DNA from: JACMQW01 sp964536965
GTDB lineage: Bacteria > Bdellovibrionota > UBA1018
Length of the DNA: 64,000 nucleotides
Assembly: GCA_964536965.1 (NCBI GenBank)
Contig: CAZIAL010000011.1
Location: 24,075 to 88,074 of the forward strand
Direction: 5' to 3'
This document shows positions 8,459-17,514 of the stretch, piece after piece. Position numbers and translations under genes: made by a program. Under the pieces are notes generated by a model that was given only the letters and a program-made list of their open reading frames with translations, had not been told where the DNA came from and did no database searches. Each line of letters opens with the position of its first letter. The first letter of the stretch is position 1.

Positions 8459-8892
8459 GCCGAACTCCCCGGCGCGAACTCGAGGACCACCTCGACGTTA
8501 CTCATCCGACTCACGGATTCGAGACTTGAAAGGGGGCCCGAAATCCCCTCGCGGAGCCGGTTCCGGATCCCTTCGAAGTGGGTCTTCGAAAGCGCCAACG
8601 TCGCGACCCAGAGATCGACTTCGGGATGGGCGACGAAAAATCGGGATTCTCCCTCGCGAATTTTCCAGAAGAGCGTCCAGCCTTCGGGAAGCTCCGTGCG
8701 GAGCTCGCTTCCTTCGCGCTGGGAGATCTCCCCTAAAGCGTCCGCGATTCGCACGCCAACCGCGCGGTCGATCGCGACCTTCACTTCCACCCGGTCGCGC
8801 GCCTCGAACTGGCTTCGACTCTCGGAATGCGCGTGGACCGTGATGCTGCTCGAGATCCGGCAATTTTCGGGTTCAATTCGGAGCAAGGCCAT
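8455..8892 (-). CDS. Hypothetical protein coupled to the receiver protein
   Basis: A 145-residue soluble protein with no recognised family. It is beta-rich and acidic, with a central 'EGWTLFWKIREGESRFFVAHPEVDLWVATLAL' type region cut by charged segments. ATG 8892 has AAGGA upstream. The stop overlaps the start of the receiver gene, so the two products are likely made in fixed proportion and may act together, for example as regulator and partner. This functional link is inference from overlap only. Confidence 0.7.
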   Translation of the reverse strand: MALLRIEPENCRISSSITVHAHSESRSQFEARDRVEVKVAIDRAVGVRIADALGEISQREGSELRTELPEGWTLFWKIREGESRFFVAHPEVDLWVATLALSKTHFEGIRNRLREGISGPLSSLESVSRMSNVEVVLEFAPGSSA

Positions 8893-8915
8893 GACGAATC
8901 CTTATCATGGATGGT

Positions 8916-9320
8916 TTAAGGCGTACGCAGATAAGCCCGTAGTCCGTCGGAAAACTCGGGCACGAGCTCCGAAACCGCGCGAGCCTCGAATCCAGGGACC
9001 TGGACGCGGGCAAGGAACTGAAGCATCTGGTCTTCCGCATCCGGAAGATCGAGGAACGGCTCTACGCCGAGGAGTCGGGACTCGGCTACGGCCTCGGCAA
9101 AGCGCTCGACGGCGAGTTTCGCGAGGCGCACGGCGGGATCGAGCCGACCCTTCTGGAGCAGAACAAAAACGCCGCAGACAAGGATGGCCGCCTGCATCTG
9201 AGCCTTGTCCGGCGCGGGGAGACGCTGCCAGTCGACTTCCCAATGTTCGTGAGCGGCGAAGTATTCGCCGGCGTTGAAACAGGCGATCCCGGCCTCGAGA
9301 TGTGTTTGTTCGGGGGGCAT
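8916..9320 (-). CDS. DUF309 domain protein
   Basis: A 134-residue protein with the DUF309 signature near the N-terminus: 'FNAGEYFAAHEHWEVDW', where the H-x2-H/E arrangement is typical, followed by 'AILVCGVFVLLQKGR'. The family is an all-helical domain of unknown function, sometimes linked to metal binding. It is the first gene of a minus-strand run with 8455-8892 and the receiver gene, 23 bp apart. It diverges from the aldo/keto reductase with about 20 bp between starts, so promoters must overlap the coding ends. Confidence 0.8.
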   Translation of the reverse strand: MPPEQTHLEAGIACFNAGEYFAAHEHWEVDWQRLPAPDKAQMQAAILVCGVFVLLQKGRLDPAVRLAKLAVERFAEAVAESRLLGVEPFLDLPDAEDQMLQFLARVQVPGFEARAVSELVPEFSDGLRAYLRTP

Positions 9321-9341
9321 GCCCTTGGTATATCTGAAATC

Positions 9342-10673
9342 GTGAATTCACCCGAAAACTTCTTGCCCGCCGTCTCGCATTTCGGACTGGGAATGCTGCG
9401 CCTCAATCCCGACGAATCGATCCACCAGGAAACCGTGGCCGAAGCGTTTCGATCGGGCGTCGAGCTCTTCGACCTGGGCTCGCTGAAATCCGGCGCCGCG
9501 AAACTCGCGCTCCTGGCCGAAGCGGCCCGGACGTCGCCGAACTATGTGCCGGGCTCCGTTCGCGTACTGATCCGCGGGGATCTGGGAGAAGTCGCCCCCT
9601 CGCTGGAAACCCTTGCCCGCATCCCACCCGCGACCGAAGCCCTGTTCGACTGGGTCTATCTGGTTTCCGATCCGGAGTTCGCGCTCACGGCGCTTGGCGG
9701 TGACCATGCGGAACTCTATCGCCGGATCCATCTCGATCTCGACGCGCTCGAAATCGCCCGCGACCGCGGCCAGATCTCGGGCTATGGAATCGGATCGGCG
9801 GGATTCACTTACGCGAAGGAAGATCCGGAGTTTCTGGCGCTCGCACCGCTCGCGGAGAACCGAAGCGGCTTCCGCTTCGTGGAATTTCCTTTCAACCTCT
9901 ACGAGTCAGGTGCGTTTCTGCTCGAGAACCAGCTGCTCGGGTCGATCGGTTCGTCGGAGACCGATTCGGCAGAGACCGTGACGCTGCTCGAAGCGGCCGC
10001 CGCCTTCGATCTGCATACGATCGCGCGACGACCTTTCGATGCATTGACGGAGACCCAGCTTCTGCGCCTCGTTTCCTACCCCGACCACCATCGGCTCGAT
10101 CTTACGGCCGCGGTGGAACGGACGCTCGAAGTCGCGCTCAAACTCGAAGCCGGCACCCCGGGACGCTGGGCGCACCGGCTGCGGACGAACCTTCGGCATG
10201 TGCACGACCCGGAACAGTGGAAAGAGATCCGTCGGCGGAAGATCGACCCCGAACTTCGGGAGGTGCCCGCCGTCCATTCGGACTATCTCGCGGCCATGGA
10301 AGCGCTTCTTCTTTCGGTGCAGCTCTGGTGCGAGAAATTCGGTGCGGAGAGAAATGAACGCATCCGCAGTCGCCTCGTCGAAGTCGCGCCGACGTTACGC
10401 GCGGTGCGGGACCTTCCAGAGCTTTTATTCCATATCTATCGCTCGGTTCCGGGGCTGGACTCGGTTCTCACCGGGACCCGTTCTCCGGATCGGCTGCGTA
10501 CGCTCGTCGCACCCGCGCGAACCTCCCCCCTTTCGATCGAAACGACGACCGCCCTCTTCAAGACCGCTAACGAAGCGATCCAGACGGCCCTGCGCGACGC
10601 GATGGCCCCGACGGGGAATGCCGAAAGCAGCCCGGGCACCGCGCTCGAGTCCCCCGCGAAAGGAATGAGCTGA
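9342..10673 (+). CDS. Aldo/keto reductase superfamily protein
   Basis: About 443 residues. The N-terminal 'FGLGMLRLNPDESIHQETVAEAFRSGVELFDLG' is the classic aldo/keto reductase opening, in which the Asp after 'LF' binds the active site. Later 'LDALEIARDRGQISGYGIGSAGF' matches the barrel strand that reads SNF in many members. The C-terminal third is helical and specific to this subgroup. Substrate is unknown. The frame reaches up to 9243, inside the DUF309 gene; GTG 9342 is preferred because it avoids that overlap, but its ribosome-binding site is weak and a later ATG is possible. The stop overlaps the next ATG by 1 bp (TGATG). Confidence 0.75.
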   Translation: MNSPENFLPAVSHFGLGMLRLNPDESIHQETVAEAFRSGVELFDLGSLKSGAAKLALLAEAARTSPNYVPGSVRVLIRGDLGEVAPSLETLARIPPATEALFDWVYLVSDPEFALTALGGDHAELYRRIHLDLDALEIARDRGQISGYGIGSAGFTYAKEDPEFLALAPLAENRSGFRFVEFPFNLYESGAFLLENQLLGSIGSSETDSAETVTLLEAAAAFDLHTIARRPFDALTETQLLRLVSYPDHHRLDLTAAVERTLEVALKLEAGTPGRWAHRLRTNLRHVHDPEQWKEIRRRKIDPELREVPAVHSDYLAAMEALLLSVQLWCEKFGAERNERIRSRLVEVAPTLRAVRDLPELLFHIYRSVPGLDSVLTGTRSPDRLRTLVAPARTSPLSIETTTALFKTANEAIQTALRDAMAPTGNAESSPGTALESPAKGMS

Positions 10674-11365
10674 TGTCCGCAGAAAACAGCCGACGAAGTT
10701 ATCGATACTACGACTTCGTGATGGTCGCGTTCGTGACGATCCTGCTGACTTCGAATCTGATCGGCGCGGCGAAGGTCTGCGAATGGAATGGGTTCACGTT
10801 CGGCGCCGGAATTTTCTTTTTTCCGTTAAGCTACGTCTTCGGCGACATCATGACCGAAGTTTACGGTTACGCGCGAGCGCGGAAGATCGTGTGGGCGGGC
10901 TTCGCGGCGATGATCTACGCGAGCCTCATGGCGGAAGTGATCATCCGCATGCCTCCGTCTCCGAACTGGCCGAATCAGCAGGCGCTCGAAACCATGTTCG
11001 GTTCCACCTGGCGGATCGTCGTCGCTTCCCTCGTCGCCTATTTCTGCGGCGAATTCACGAATTCGTATGTGCTGGCGAAGATGAAAGTGCTGACCGCCGG
11101 GAAGCGCCTCTGGCAACGCACGATCGGTTCGACGATCGCCGGCGAATTCGTCGACTCCCTCATCTTCTACCCGGTCGCATTTCTCGGCATCTGGGAAACC
11201 TCGCTGGTCGTGAAGGTCATGATCGGGAACTACTTTCTGAAGGTTCTCTGGGAAGTGATCATGACTCCGTTCACCTACAAACTCGTCGCTTTCCTGAAAC
11301 GGGCGGAAGGCGAAGACTACTACGACCGCGATACCGATTTCAGCCCTTTCAAGCTAAAAGTCTAG
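10673..11365 (+). CDS. yhhQ: Queuosine precursor transporter (YhhQ/QPTR family)
   Basis: A 230-residue inner-membrane protein with about six hydrophobic segments. Family motifs are visible: 'LLTSNLIGAAKV', 'FFPLSYVFGDIMTEVYGY' and 'GSTIAGEFVDSLIFYP'. The family imports preQ0 or preQ1 for queuosine synthesis in tRNA. It starts inside the stop of the aldo/keto reductase gene with AAAGGA upstream, so the two are translationally coupled. No other queuosine gene is present nearby. Confidence 0.92.
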   Translation: MSAENSRRSYRYYDFVMVAFVTILLTSNLIGAAKVCEWNGFTFGAGIFFFPLSYVFGDIMTEVYGYARARKIVWAGFAAMIYASLMAEVIIRMPPSPNWPNQQALETMFGSTWRIVVASLVAYFCGEFTNSYVLAKMKVLTAGKRLWQRTIGSTIAGEFVDSLIFYPVAFLGIWETSLVVKVMIGNYFLKVLWEVIMTPFTYKLVAFLKRAEGEDYYDRDTDFSPFKLKV

Positions 11366-11378
11366 TCGGAGCCTGCGT

Positions 11379-12383
11379 ATGACCCCTGCCCTCGAATCGC
11401 TCACCCAACTCATTCTCGTCACCGGCGCCGGTGGATTCGTCGGCGCGCGTTTCGTCGAACGGATGAATTCACGCGGCATCAAGCTCGTCTCCGTCGATGC
11501 TCCCGCTTACTTCCGCGACCGTAAAGAACTCGCCGGGCTCGATTTCGGAAAGATCGTCGACCGCGAGGAAGCCGTGGCTTGGCTGCAGTCGGAAACGATG
11601 AAAACCGGGCGATCGCCGGTCGCCGCGATCGTTCACCTCGGCGCCTGCACCGATACGACGGAGCTCGACGAAAAGTATCTCGCCAAGATGAACCTCGAGT
11701 ATTCGAAGTCCCTCTGGCGTTTCGCCACCGAAGCTCGCGTCCCCATGATCTACGCCTCTTCGGCCGCGACCTACGGGGCGGGCGAACTCGGCTACGATGA
11801 CGACGACTCACTGACCCCGCGGCTGAAGCCGCTGAATCCCTACGGAGAATCGAAGCGCGCCTTTGACGAGTGGGCGTTCGGCGAGGAGAAGGGCGGCCGC
11901 ACCCCTCCGGCCTGGGCGGGGTTCAAGTTCTTCAACGTCTACGGCTACGGCGAGGACCATAAAGAGAAGATGGCGAGCGTGATCCTGCACGCTTTCCGTC
12001 AGATTCGCGAAAGTGGCGCGGCGAAACTCTTTCAGAGCCATAAGGAAGGGATCCGCGACGGAGAACAGAAGCGGGACTTCATCTACGTCGAAGACGTCGT
12101 GGACGTACTCTGTTTCGCGCTCGAAAAGCCGATCCCACGCGGAGTTTTCAACCTCGGGACCGGGCAGGCCCGGACGTTTCTGGATCTCGTCCGCGCGACT
12201 TTCCGGGCGATGGGAAAACCCGAGAAGATCGAGTTCATTCCCACACCGGAAAGCCTGCGCGAACGGTATCAGTATTTTACGGAGGCCAAGATGGACCGGC
12301 TGCGGGCGGCGGGCTTTACCCAGCCGTTTACGCCGCTGGAAACGGGCGTCGAGGCCTATATTCGCAGGCTTTTTAAGGCTTGA
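11379..12383 (+). CDS. hldD: ADP-L-glycero-D-manno-heptose 6-epimerase
   Basis: A 334-residue extended short-chain dehydrogenase that makes the heptose precursor of the lipopolysaccharide inner core. It shows the NAD(P) loop 'TGAGGFVG', 'IVHLGACTDTTE', the catalytic 'SSAATYG' and 'YGESK', then 'FKFFNVYG', 'KRDFIYVEDVVDV' and 'RYQYFTEA', all diagnostic for HldD. It supports an LPS-containing outer membrane. It follows the transporter by 13 bp with CGGAG upstream and is probably in the same operon. Confidence 0.96.
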   Translation: MTPALESLTQLILVTGAGGFVGARFVERMNSRGIKLVSVDAPAYFRDRKELAGLDFGKIVDREEAVAWLQSETMKTGRSPVAAIVHLGACTDTTELDEKYLAKMNLEYSKSLWRFATEARVPMIYASSAATYGAGELGYDDDDSLTPRLKPLNPYGESKRAFDEWAFGEEKGGRTPPAWAGFKFFNVYGYGEDHKEKMASVILHAFRQIRESGAAKLFQSHKEGIRDGEQKRDFIYVEDVVDVLCFALEKPIPRGVFNLGTGQARTFLDLVRATFRAMGKPEKIEFIPTPESLRERYQYFTEAKMDRLRAAGFTQPFTPLETGVEAYIRRLFKA

Positions 12384-12476
12384 TCTAAACGCGCTGAATC
12401 AGGTATCCCTGCCTGCGAACCGGCATTCCGTAATAACCGCCGGTGATTGAAAGGGCCCCTTCCGGGCGATACCAAA

Positions 12477-12761
12477 ATGGCAAATACCAGACAGTCCACG
12501 AAACGCGCAAAACAAGCGAAGAAACGCACCATCCGCAATACGAGCAACGCTTCGGCGACGAAAACGGCCGTGAAAAACGCCGTCGATTCGATCGTGAAGG
12601 CCGGCACCAAAGACGTGAAGGCCGCCTACATGTCGGCGGTGAAAGCCCTCTCGAAAGCCGCCTCGAAAGGCGCGATCCCAAAGGGCCGCGCGGCCCGCAA
12701 GATCAGCCGCCTGACCCGCCTGGCGAAAAAGTCCAAGCCAGAAGCGCTCGCTTCGAAGTAG
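12477..12761 (+). CDS. rpsT: 30S ribosomal protein S20
   Basis: A 94-residue basic helical protein starting 'MANTRQSTKRAKQAKKRTIRN', as S20 does, with 'NAVDSIVKAGTKDVKAAYMSAVKALSKAASKG' in the middle and 'RKISRLTRLAKK' near the end. The frame extends ten codons upstream, but the family start is ATG 12477. A strong terminator follows 20 bp after the stop. Confidence 0.97.
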   Translation: MANTRQSTKRAKQAKKRTIRNTSNASATKTAVKNAVDSIVKAGTKDVKAAYMSAVKALSKAASKGAIPKGRAARKISRLTRLAKKSKPEALASK

Positions 12762-12781
12762 TTCGTTTCCGTGAAAAATGA

Positions 12782-12816
12782 AAAAGGCCGGGTGAGTTTT
12801 CCTCACCCGGCCTTTT
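12782..12816. terminator. Bidirectional rho-independent terminator
   Basis: Perfect 14-bp arms, AAAGGCCGGGTGAG at 12782-12795 and CTCACCCGGCCTTT at 12801-12814, with a 5-nt loop and T-runs on both strands. It lies between convergent genes, rpsT (plus) and the exported protein at 12853-13374 (minus), and can end transcripts from both. Confidence 0.95.
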
Positions 12817-12852
12817 TAGTTTTCTGGGCGCGGAAAGATCCGCGACCGCATC

Positions 12853-13374
12853 CTACTGACGATTCACGATCAAATATTGGTCGTATTCTCCGCGCTGGCC
12901 TGGAGTATGAGAAAGAACCGCTCCGCCATATCGCTTCGTATAGTCGTTCATCGTAAAATTCTTCCGCTGACTTTTAACCTCGAAACCGTTGGCGCAGTCT
13001 ACTTTCACCACGTCCAAGGCGGCCTCGTCCGACGCCAAGCCGACGCAAACTTCGCGAAGCTTCATCTCGGCGAGGGATTCGCGCGAAAACGTGACGTAGC
13101 GAGCGTCGAAATGGGTCGAGAGAAGGCGAAAACCCTTCGCGGTCAAATCCTGCTTGAACTCGCTGAGCGCCCGCTCACGGCTGCCGAAAAAGCCCACGGA
13201 CCCGCTGACTTCCTGGCCGTCGCACTTCGTTCTATAGGCGTAGTTGCCGCCCTTCACACCCGAGGTCATCTTCGCGACGCAGATTTTCTCGGCCGCAAAA
13301 GCATTCCCCGCGGGGATCATGAGCATGATGAAGCCAAGGGCACCTAAAATTCGATTTTGTGGATGAGACATCAT
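12853..13374 (-). CDS. Exported hypothetical protein
   Basis: About 173 residues with a signal peptide ('GALGFIMLMIPAGNAFA', cleavage before 'AEK'). The mature part has four Cys residues, 'KICVAKM', 'RTKCDGQ', 'REVCVGLA' and 'VDCANGF', which could form two disulphides. No family recognised. GTG 13380 and two ATGs are possible starts; ATG 13374 fits best with AGAAGG five to six bases upstream. It is convergent with rpsT. A 100-bp gap separates it from the end of the motor cluster upstream. Confidence 0.75.
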   Translation of the reverse strand: MMSHPQNRILGALGFIMLMIPAGNAFAAEKICVAKMTSGVKGGNYAYRTKCDGQEVSGSVGFFGSRERALSEFKQDLTAKGFRLLSTHFDARYVTFSRESLAEMKLREVCVGLASDEAALDVVKVDCANGFEVKSQRKNFTMNDYTKRYGGAVLSHTPGQRGEYDQYLIVNRQ

Positions 13375-13483
13375 GGCCACCTTCTAATGCAGAGCGTTAC
13401 CAAGCGCAAGAATAGTTTCTTCCGGCCCGGCGACCGTTTCTGGTTCGCGAATACTGGATTCTTGGACCTTTTTCAGCGATCGA

Positions 13484-14980
13484 TTACCGGCTCGCCTGCA
13501 GCTTCTTGTATTCGGCCTTGGCCTTACAACGATCCAGAGCCTTCGCTTCGAAGTTCCCGATCTCGTCGATCCAGAGCTCCGCTTTCGGATCTTCGGCCTG
13601 GGCATCGCCCCAAGCGAGTTTGCCCTGATAGCTCTTGGCCTTACGATCCTGCTTCTTCAGCTTCTTCTCGACCTTGGCGAGCTCGGGGTTCGCGTTGCGA
13701 TAAACGATATCACGCCCGGCACCTTGGTTGGCTTCGACCCGCACGAAGCGCATTCGCTCGGACTCGCGGTCGATTCGCGAAACCATGGAGGCGTTCAGGG
13801 AGGCGAGATGCTTCTCGATCCGGGAAGCCGCGCGAGCGCGCATGCCCGGGATCTTCTTCAGGTCGGCGTTCGCATTCGCGAGTGCCGCGCCCTTCAAACC
13901 TTCGTCTTCGACCAGCCATTCGGCCGCTTCGAGTTCTTCGACGAAAGACTTCTGGATTCCGCTCTGGAGCGAAACGAAAAGATCCGAGCTCGACCAGACC
14001 GACCATACGAGGGACGGTACGGCTTCCTCGCCGATTTCACCTTCGGCGCGGGCGACCGCGGTTTCATAGAGGGAAGCCGGAGCTTCTTTTTTCAGCCAGT
14101 TTGCGACCGGCTTATACGTCGACGCGAAGGAAGAGATCGCGCCGCGGCTTTCGGCGTACCGGCAGTTCTCGACGAAACCGATCGCGCGAATCGCAAGCGC
14201 TTCCGGAGCGAAGAACTGGGAGAGTTTGCCGGTCGAAAGCTCGACGGACAGCCCCAGGGACTTCGCGTAGTTCTTCGACCGGAGATGAGCCCAGGCGCTT
14301 TCGATGAGCGCGTCCTGCATCGGCGCGCCGATCTTGAACAGCTTTTCGTATTCGGCGATCGCGGCGGCGTCGTTTCCGGACGCGTAATGAGCGCGCGCGA
14401 GCGCGAGACCGAGCGAGGCCCGGAGCGCGGCGGTTTCGTCAGCGAGCTCGGACGAAGCTTTCGTCAGCGCCGCGCGGGCGGCGCCGGTCTGGGAAGCGAC
14501 CATCGCGGTCATCCAGCCCTGGGCGGCGGCTTCGTACTTCGAGCCTTTCACGGCCGAGACCAGGGTCGCGTTCGCCCGGGCGAGTTTCTTCGCAGGGACC
14601 GCGGCGGTCCGCTGGAGAATCGAGCGAAAGGCGAAACGAGCGACCTGGGAGCGAAACTCGGCCTGGCCACTCAGCCGCGCGACCTGGGAATCGTAGTTCG
14701 GCAGATCGACGAGGCCATTTTTTTCCTGAACGCGGTCGATACAGGCGATCGCGGCCGCTTTATCGGCGGGCGCCGATTTTCCGCGGACCTGGCGGTCGAG
14801 CGCGAAGAACGCCAACGTCAGATAACCTTCCTTCACGAGCGTCGACGGCGTGCCTTTCACGCCCGGGCAATCGATCTCGGCCGCGCCGGCGACCGGGACG
14901 AAAAGGGTGAGGGAGAGTGCGGCGAGCGCCGCCCAGGCCGGACCCATCTTCTTCGACTTCTTCAGGTTGATCGTGATCAC
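13484..14980 (-). CDS. Periplasmic TPR-type protein, candidate GltE-like component
   Basis: A 498-residue exported protein (signal region ending 'VPVAGAAE'). The mature part is a helical solenoid with TPR-like repeats, for example 'GLALARAHYASGNDAAAIAEYEKLFK' at about 205-230 and 'LIESAWAHLRSKNYAKSLGLSVEL'. It is the last gene of the motor cluster and overlaps the barrel gene upstream by 4 bp (ATGA). In Myxococcus, GltD and GltE are periplasmic TPR proteins of the gliding machine, and the position here fits GltE; that name is inference from order and architecture, not sequence identity. The C-terminal lysine-rich stretch 'KVEKKLKKQDRKAKS' is unusual. Confidence 0.75.
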   Translation of the reverse strand: MITINLKKSKKMGPAWAALAALSLTLFVPVAGAAEIDCPGVKGTPSTLVKEGYLTLAFFALDRQVRGKSAPADKAAAIACIDRVQEKNGLVDLPNYDSQVARLSGQAEFRSQVARFAFRSILQRTAAVPAKKLARANATLVSAVKGSKYEAAAQGWMTAMVASQTGAARAALTKASSELADETAALRASLGLALARAHYASGNDAAAIAEYEKLFKIGAPMQDALIESAWAHLRSKNYAKSLGLSVELSTGKLSQFFAPEALAIRAIGFVENCRYAESRGAISSFASTYKPVANWLKKEAPASLYETAVARAEGEIGEEAVPSLVWSVWSSSDLFVSLQSGIQKSFVEELEAAEWLVEDEGLKGAALANANADLKKIPGMRARAASRIEKHLASLNASMVSRIDRESERMRFVRVEANQGAGRDIVYRNANPELAKVEKKLKKQDRKAKSYQGKLAWGDAQAEDPKAELWIDEIGNFEAKALDRCKAKAEYKKLQASR

Positions 14981-15711
14981 AGGAAAACCTCCAGCGCGAG
15001 CGCGAGTTGGTGCGAATAGTTCGTCCGTTCACCCGCGATCGCCCGCGTGGTGAGCACGGTTTCGCGAATTTCTTCTTTAAACATCGAGACTCGGTAGTCG
15101 AGGCGGAGCGCGAACGAATCCGAGAGATAGAACTGCGGGCCAAAGCCGATGGACGGGGTCATGTACTTTCCGGATGCGGTATCCGTGACCCCGAGGCCAA
15201 GCAGGAGGTGGGCGTCGTAATGGACGATGCTTGCGCCGGAAAGACTGATTTTTCCGTAGAGCGGGCTATAGACGATCTCTCCGCCCATATAGCTGCTCGG
15301 ACGGTTGGTATTGGCCGAAGACGGCGCGCCGGTGACGAGACCCCGCTTCAGCTCGTCCAGATAACCGGAGTCGGAAACCATGTACTTCCGGTAGTTCGCC
15401 GTCAGACCGAGGGTCTCGGTGAAGTGATAGCTGAGGCCGCCGGCCACGCTCTTCACACTGAGGAAAGGGTCGGTCGTGACCGTGCCCACTCCGGCCTGGA
15501 GCGAAAGGCGGTTCTTCTTCGAGAACTGACGATTCTGGACGACTTCGATATCGCCCTGGCTCGTGCGGTTCCAGTAAGCCTCTTTCACATTGTCGACCTG
15601 CACATCCCGAGGCGTCGGATTCTTCTTCGGAGCGCCGAAGGCCGAAGTCATGGAAAGCGCCGAAGCGACCAGCGTCGTAACGCCTTTCAGATACAAATAA
15701 GCGGGTTTCAT
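14977..15711 (-). CDS. Outer-membrane beta-barrel protein, candidate GltH-like component
   Basis: A 244-residue protein with a signal peptide ('TLVASALSMTSAFGAP') and a beta-barrel body of alternating hydrophobic strands, such as 'LGLTANYRKYMV', 'GGEIVYSPLYGKIS' and 'FALRLDYRVSMFKEE', ending 'LALALEVFL'. It resembles the outer-membrane beta-barrel proteins found in myxobacterial and Bdellovibrio gene sets. By position in the cluster it corresponds to GltH, an outer-membrane part of the Agl-Glt machine; this is inference. It lies 33 bp after the TonB-like gene. Confidence 0.8.
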   Translation of the reverse strand: MKPAYLYLKGVTTLVASALSMTSAFGAPKKNPTPRDVQVDNVKEAYWNRTSQGDIEVVQNRQFSKKNRLSLQAGVGTVTTDPFLSVKSVAGGLSYHFTETLGLTANYRKYMVSDSGYLDELKRGLVTGAPSSANTNRPSSYMGGEIVYSPLYGKISLSGASIVHYDAHLLLGLGVTDTASGKYMTPSIGFGPQFYLSDSFALRLDYRVSMFKEEIRETVLTTRAIAGERTNYSHQLALALEVFL

Positions 15712-15744
15712 AATAGATCCTTACTCAGTTGGCGAACCGCGCGA

Positions 15745-17514
15745 TTAGCGCGTGATCGCTTTCAGAACGAACGGATACTTCACAGCGACGGTCACGCCGC
15801 CTTTAGGCTTCGGAAACTTCCAGCCCTTCAGACGAGCCAGGATACAGTCGTGGAGGCGGCGGTCACCCACCGTCGATCCACCGGCGGCCGTACGCTGGAC
15901 GGTACCCGAAGCGCCGATCGAGAACCGCGCGTCGAGTTTACCCTCGGCGCCCGGCGAACGAAGCATCGCGGACTCGTGACAGTAGCGGATTTCGTCCCGG
16001 TGAGCGTGGATCACGCGGCCGATTTGTTCGCGGGTCAGACCCTCGTCCACTTCGGAAGCGCCCGTATCCATCGAGACGAATGACCGGCCTTGGCCGGAAA
16101 CTTTGGCGTGGGAACCACGGCCGTAACCGGCTCCGCGGCTTCCCGGGCCACCGTCACCGTCACCGCGGCCGCCACCGAAACCGGAGACGGAAGCGCTGCG
16201 AGTCGAAACTCCACCGGCGCCGCCGAGGCTACCGCTGCCGGTGCCTCCGCCCGTCGCCATTTCGCGGGCGTTATCCGCGGAACTTCCGTTCGAATTATAC
16301 GAGCCGCCGCCGGCCACCAGGCCGCGGGCGGCGCGCTGGAGCGAGGAGCTCGAGAGCGTTTGGAAAAGGGCCGAACGAGGAGCGACCGTCGGGCGGGAAG
16401 CCGCGACGGCTTTCTTCGCCGGAGCGCCCCGGATCGGAGCCTTCGCCGGGGACTTCTTCGCCGATGCGACGGAAGCTTTCTTCGGAGCCGGATTCGACTT
16501 CTTAGGCGAAGTCTTCGCCATTTTCGGAGTCGCGACTTTCGATTTCGTCGACTTCGCAAGCTTCTTCGACTCTTTGCCCGCAGTGGTCGCCTTCTTCGTA
16601 TCGGCGGCCAGCTTGCTGCCCTTACGTCCGGCGTTTTTCTCGGAGCCGGATTTTCCGATCGAGAAGTCACGCGCGTCTTTGTCGCCTTGCGGAGCGGCGG
16701 TCATCATTCCGGCTTTCGGCTTTTTCTTCGCCGCGAGCAGGATGCGAACCGTTTCTTCTTTTTTCACTTCGGCTTTCGGAATCAGGAAAGAAACCAGTCC
16801 GGCCAGGATCGTCGCGACGAGAGCGCCGCGCAGAGTTTTGTTAAAGAGCTTGGATTCGGAATCCGCGGCCATCGGCGCCATAAACGGCTGGGCGTCCCGG
16901 CTCTTCGCGAACGCCTTCAACCGCCATTCGGAACCCGCGAAGGAAAGGACGCGCTCGTCGGCCTCCGAGAATCGGACGGTACGGGTCGAGCCCTTCGCCA
17001 GATTCTCGGAGTCGAGCTTGAGACCATCCACGAGCACTCGAATTTCGATCGAGTCCCCTCCCGTGAAATACCCCGTGTCCGTGCCCTTCAGTTTGAAAAC
17101 TTTCTTGCCATCGGCCTTCGCCACATACGAGCCCTGGAGCTCGATCGCATCGATCGCCCATTCGCCCTTACAGAAAAAGATGCGAAGCGCGTTCGTGCCG
17201 ACCGCGGTCGTATCGGCCGCGTAAGCCGCCGAAGCACTGACCACCGGGCGAAGTTCGACGCTGAAACCGGAGTCCTTCGCGCCCTTCGCGGCCGGGACGA
17301 GAACCACCGAAGCGGTCTTCGCGAGTTCGGCGTTCTTTACGAAGTGGGCGGCGGCTTTGGGCGCGTCGAGATTCTTGATCCGAACTCCACCGGCCTCCTG
17401 GCTGATCATCCAACGCATCGGATGTCCGACCATCATCGGCTTTTTCGCGTTCCAGACGCGAGACGAATCAGATCCGCCGGCGACTACTTTTACGAGAAAG
17501 GATTGCGAGTTCAT
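15745..17514 (-). CDS. TonB-like envelope-spanning protein with AgmX/PglI-type C-terminal domain, candidate GltG
   Basis: A 589-residue protein. Residues 1-220 form a cytoplasmic, beta-rich region that may be a divergent FHA domain. A single membrane segment is at about 229-246 ('GALVATILAGLVSFLIPK'). An Ala/Lys-rich linker (about 260-370) and a Gly/Ser-rich linker (about 390-480) follow. The last 100 residues match the domain shared by AgmX and PglI: 'EQIGRVIHAHRDEIRYCHE', then 'GKLDARFSIGASGTVQ' and 'GWKFPKPKGGVTVAVKYPF'. In Myxococcus GltG (PglI) links the inner-membrane motor to the outer membrane. It starts inside the stop of the previous gene (TAATG). I infer an energy-transducing periplasmic arm driven by the TolQ/TolR-like proteins upstream. 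Confidence 0.85.
   Translation of the reverse strand: MNSQSFLVKVVAGGSDSSRVWNAKKPMMVGHPMRWMISQEAGGVRIKNLDAPKAAAHFVKNAELAKTASVVLVPAAKGAKDSGFSVELRPVVSASAAYAADTTAVGTNALRIFFCKGEWAIDAIELQGSYVAKADGKKVFKLKGTDTGYFTGGDSIEIRVLVDGLKLDSENLAKGSTRTVRFSEADERVLSFAGSEWRLKAFAKSRDAQPFMAPMAADSESKLFNKTLRGALVATILAGLVSFLIPKAEVKKEETVRILLAAKKKPKAGMMTAAPQGDKDARDFSIGKSGSEKNAGRKGSKLAADTKKATTAGKESKKLAKSTKSKVATPKMAKTSPKKSNPAPKKASVASAKKSPAKAPIRGAPAKKAVAASRPTVAPRSALFQTLSSSSLQRAARGLVAGGGSYNSNGSSADNAREMATGGGTGSGSLGGAGGVSTRSASVSGFGGGRGDGDGGPGSRGAGYGRGSHAKVSGQGRSFVSMDTGASEVDEGLTREQIGRVIHAHRDEIRYCHESAMLRSPGAEGKLDARFSIGASGTVQRTAAGGSTVGDRRLHDCILARLKGWKFPKPKGGVTVAVKYPFVLKAITR

Noticed and set aside
13724..15019. 431-codon plus-strand frame opposite the TPR protein
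   Set aside because: Antisense to a signal-peptide TPR protein that is coupled to its neighbours; its translation resembles no protein family.
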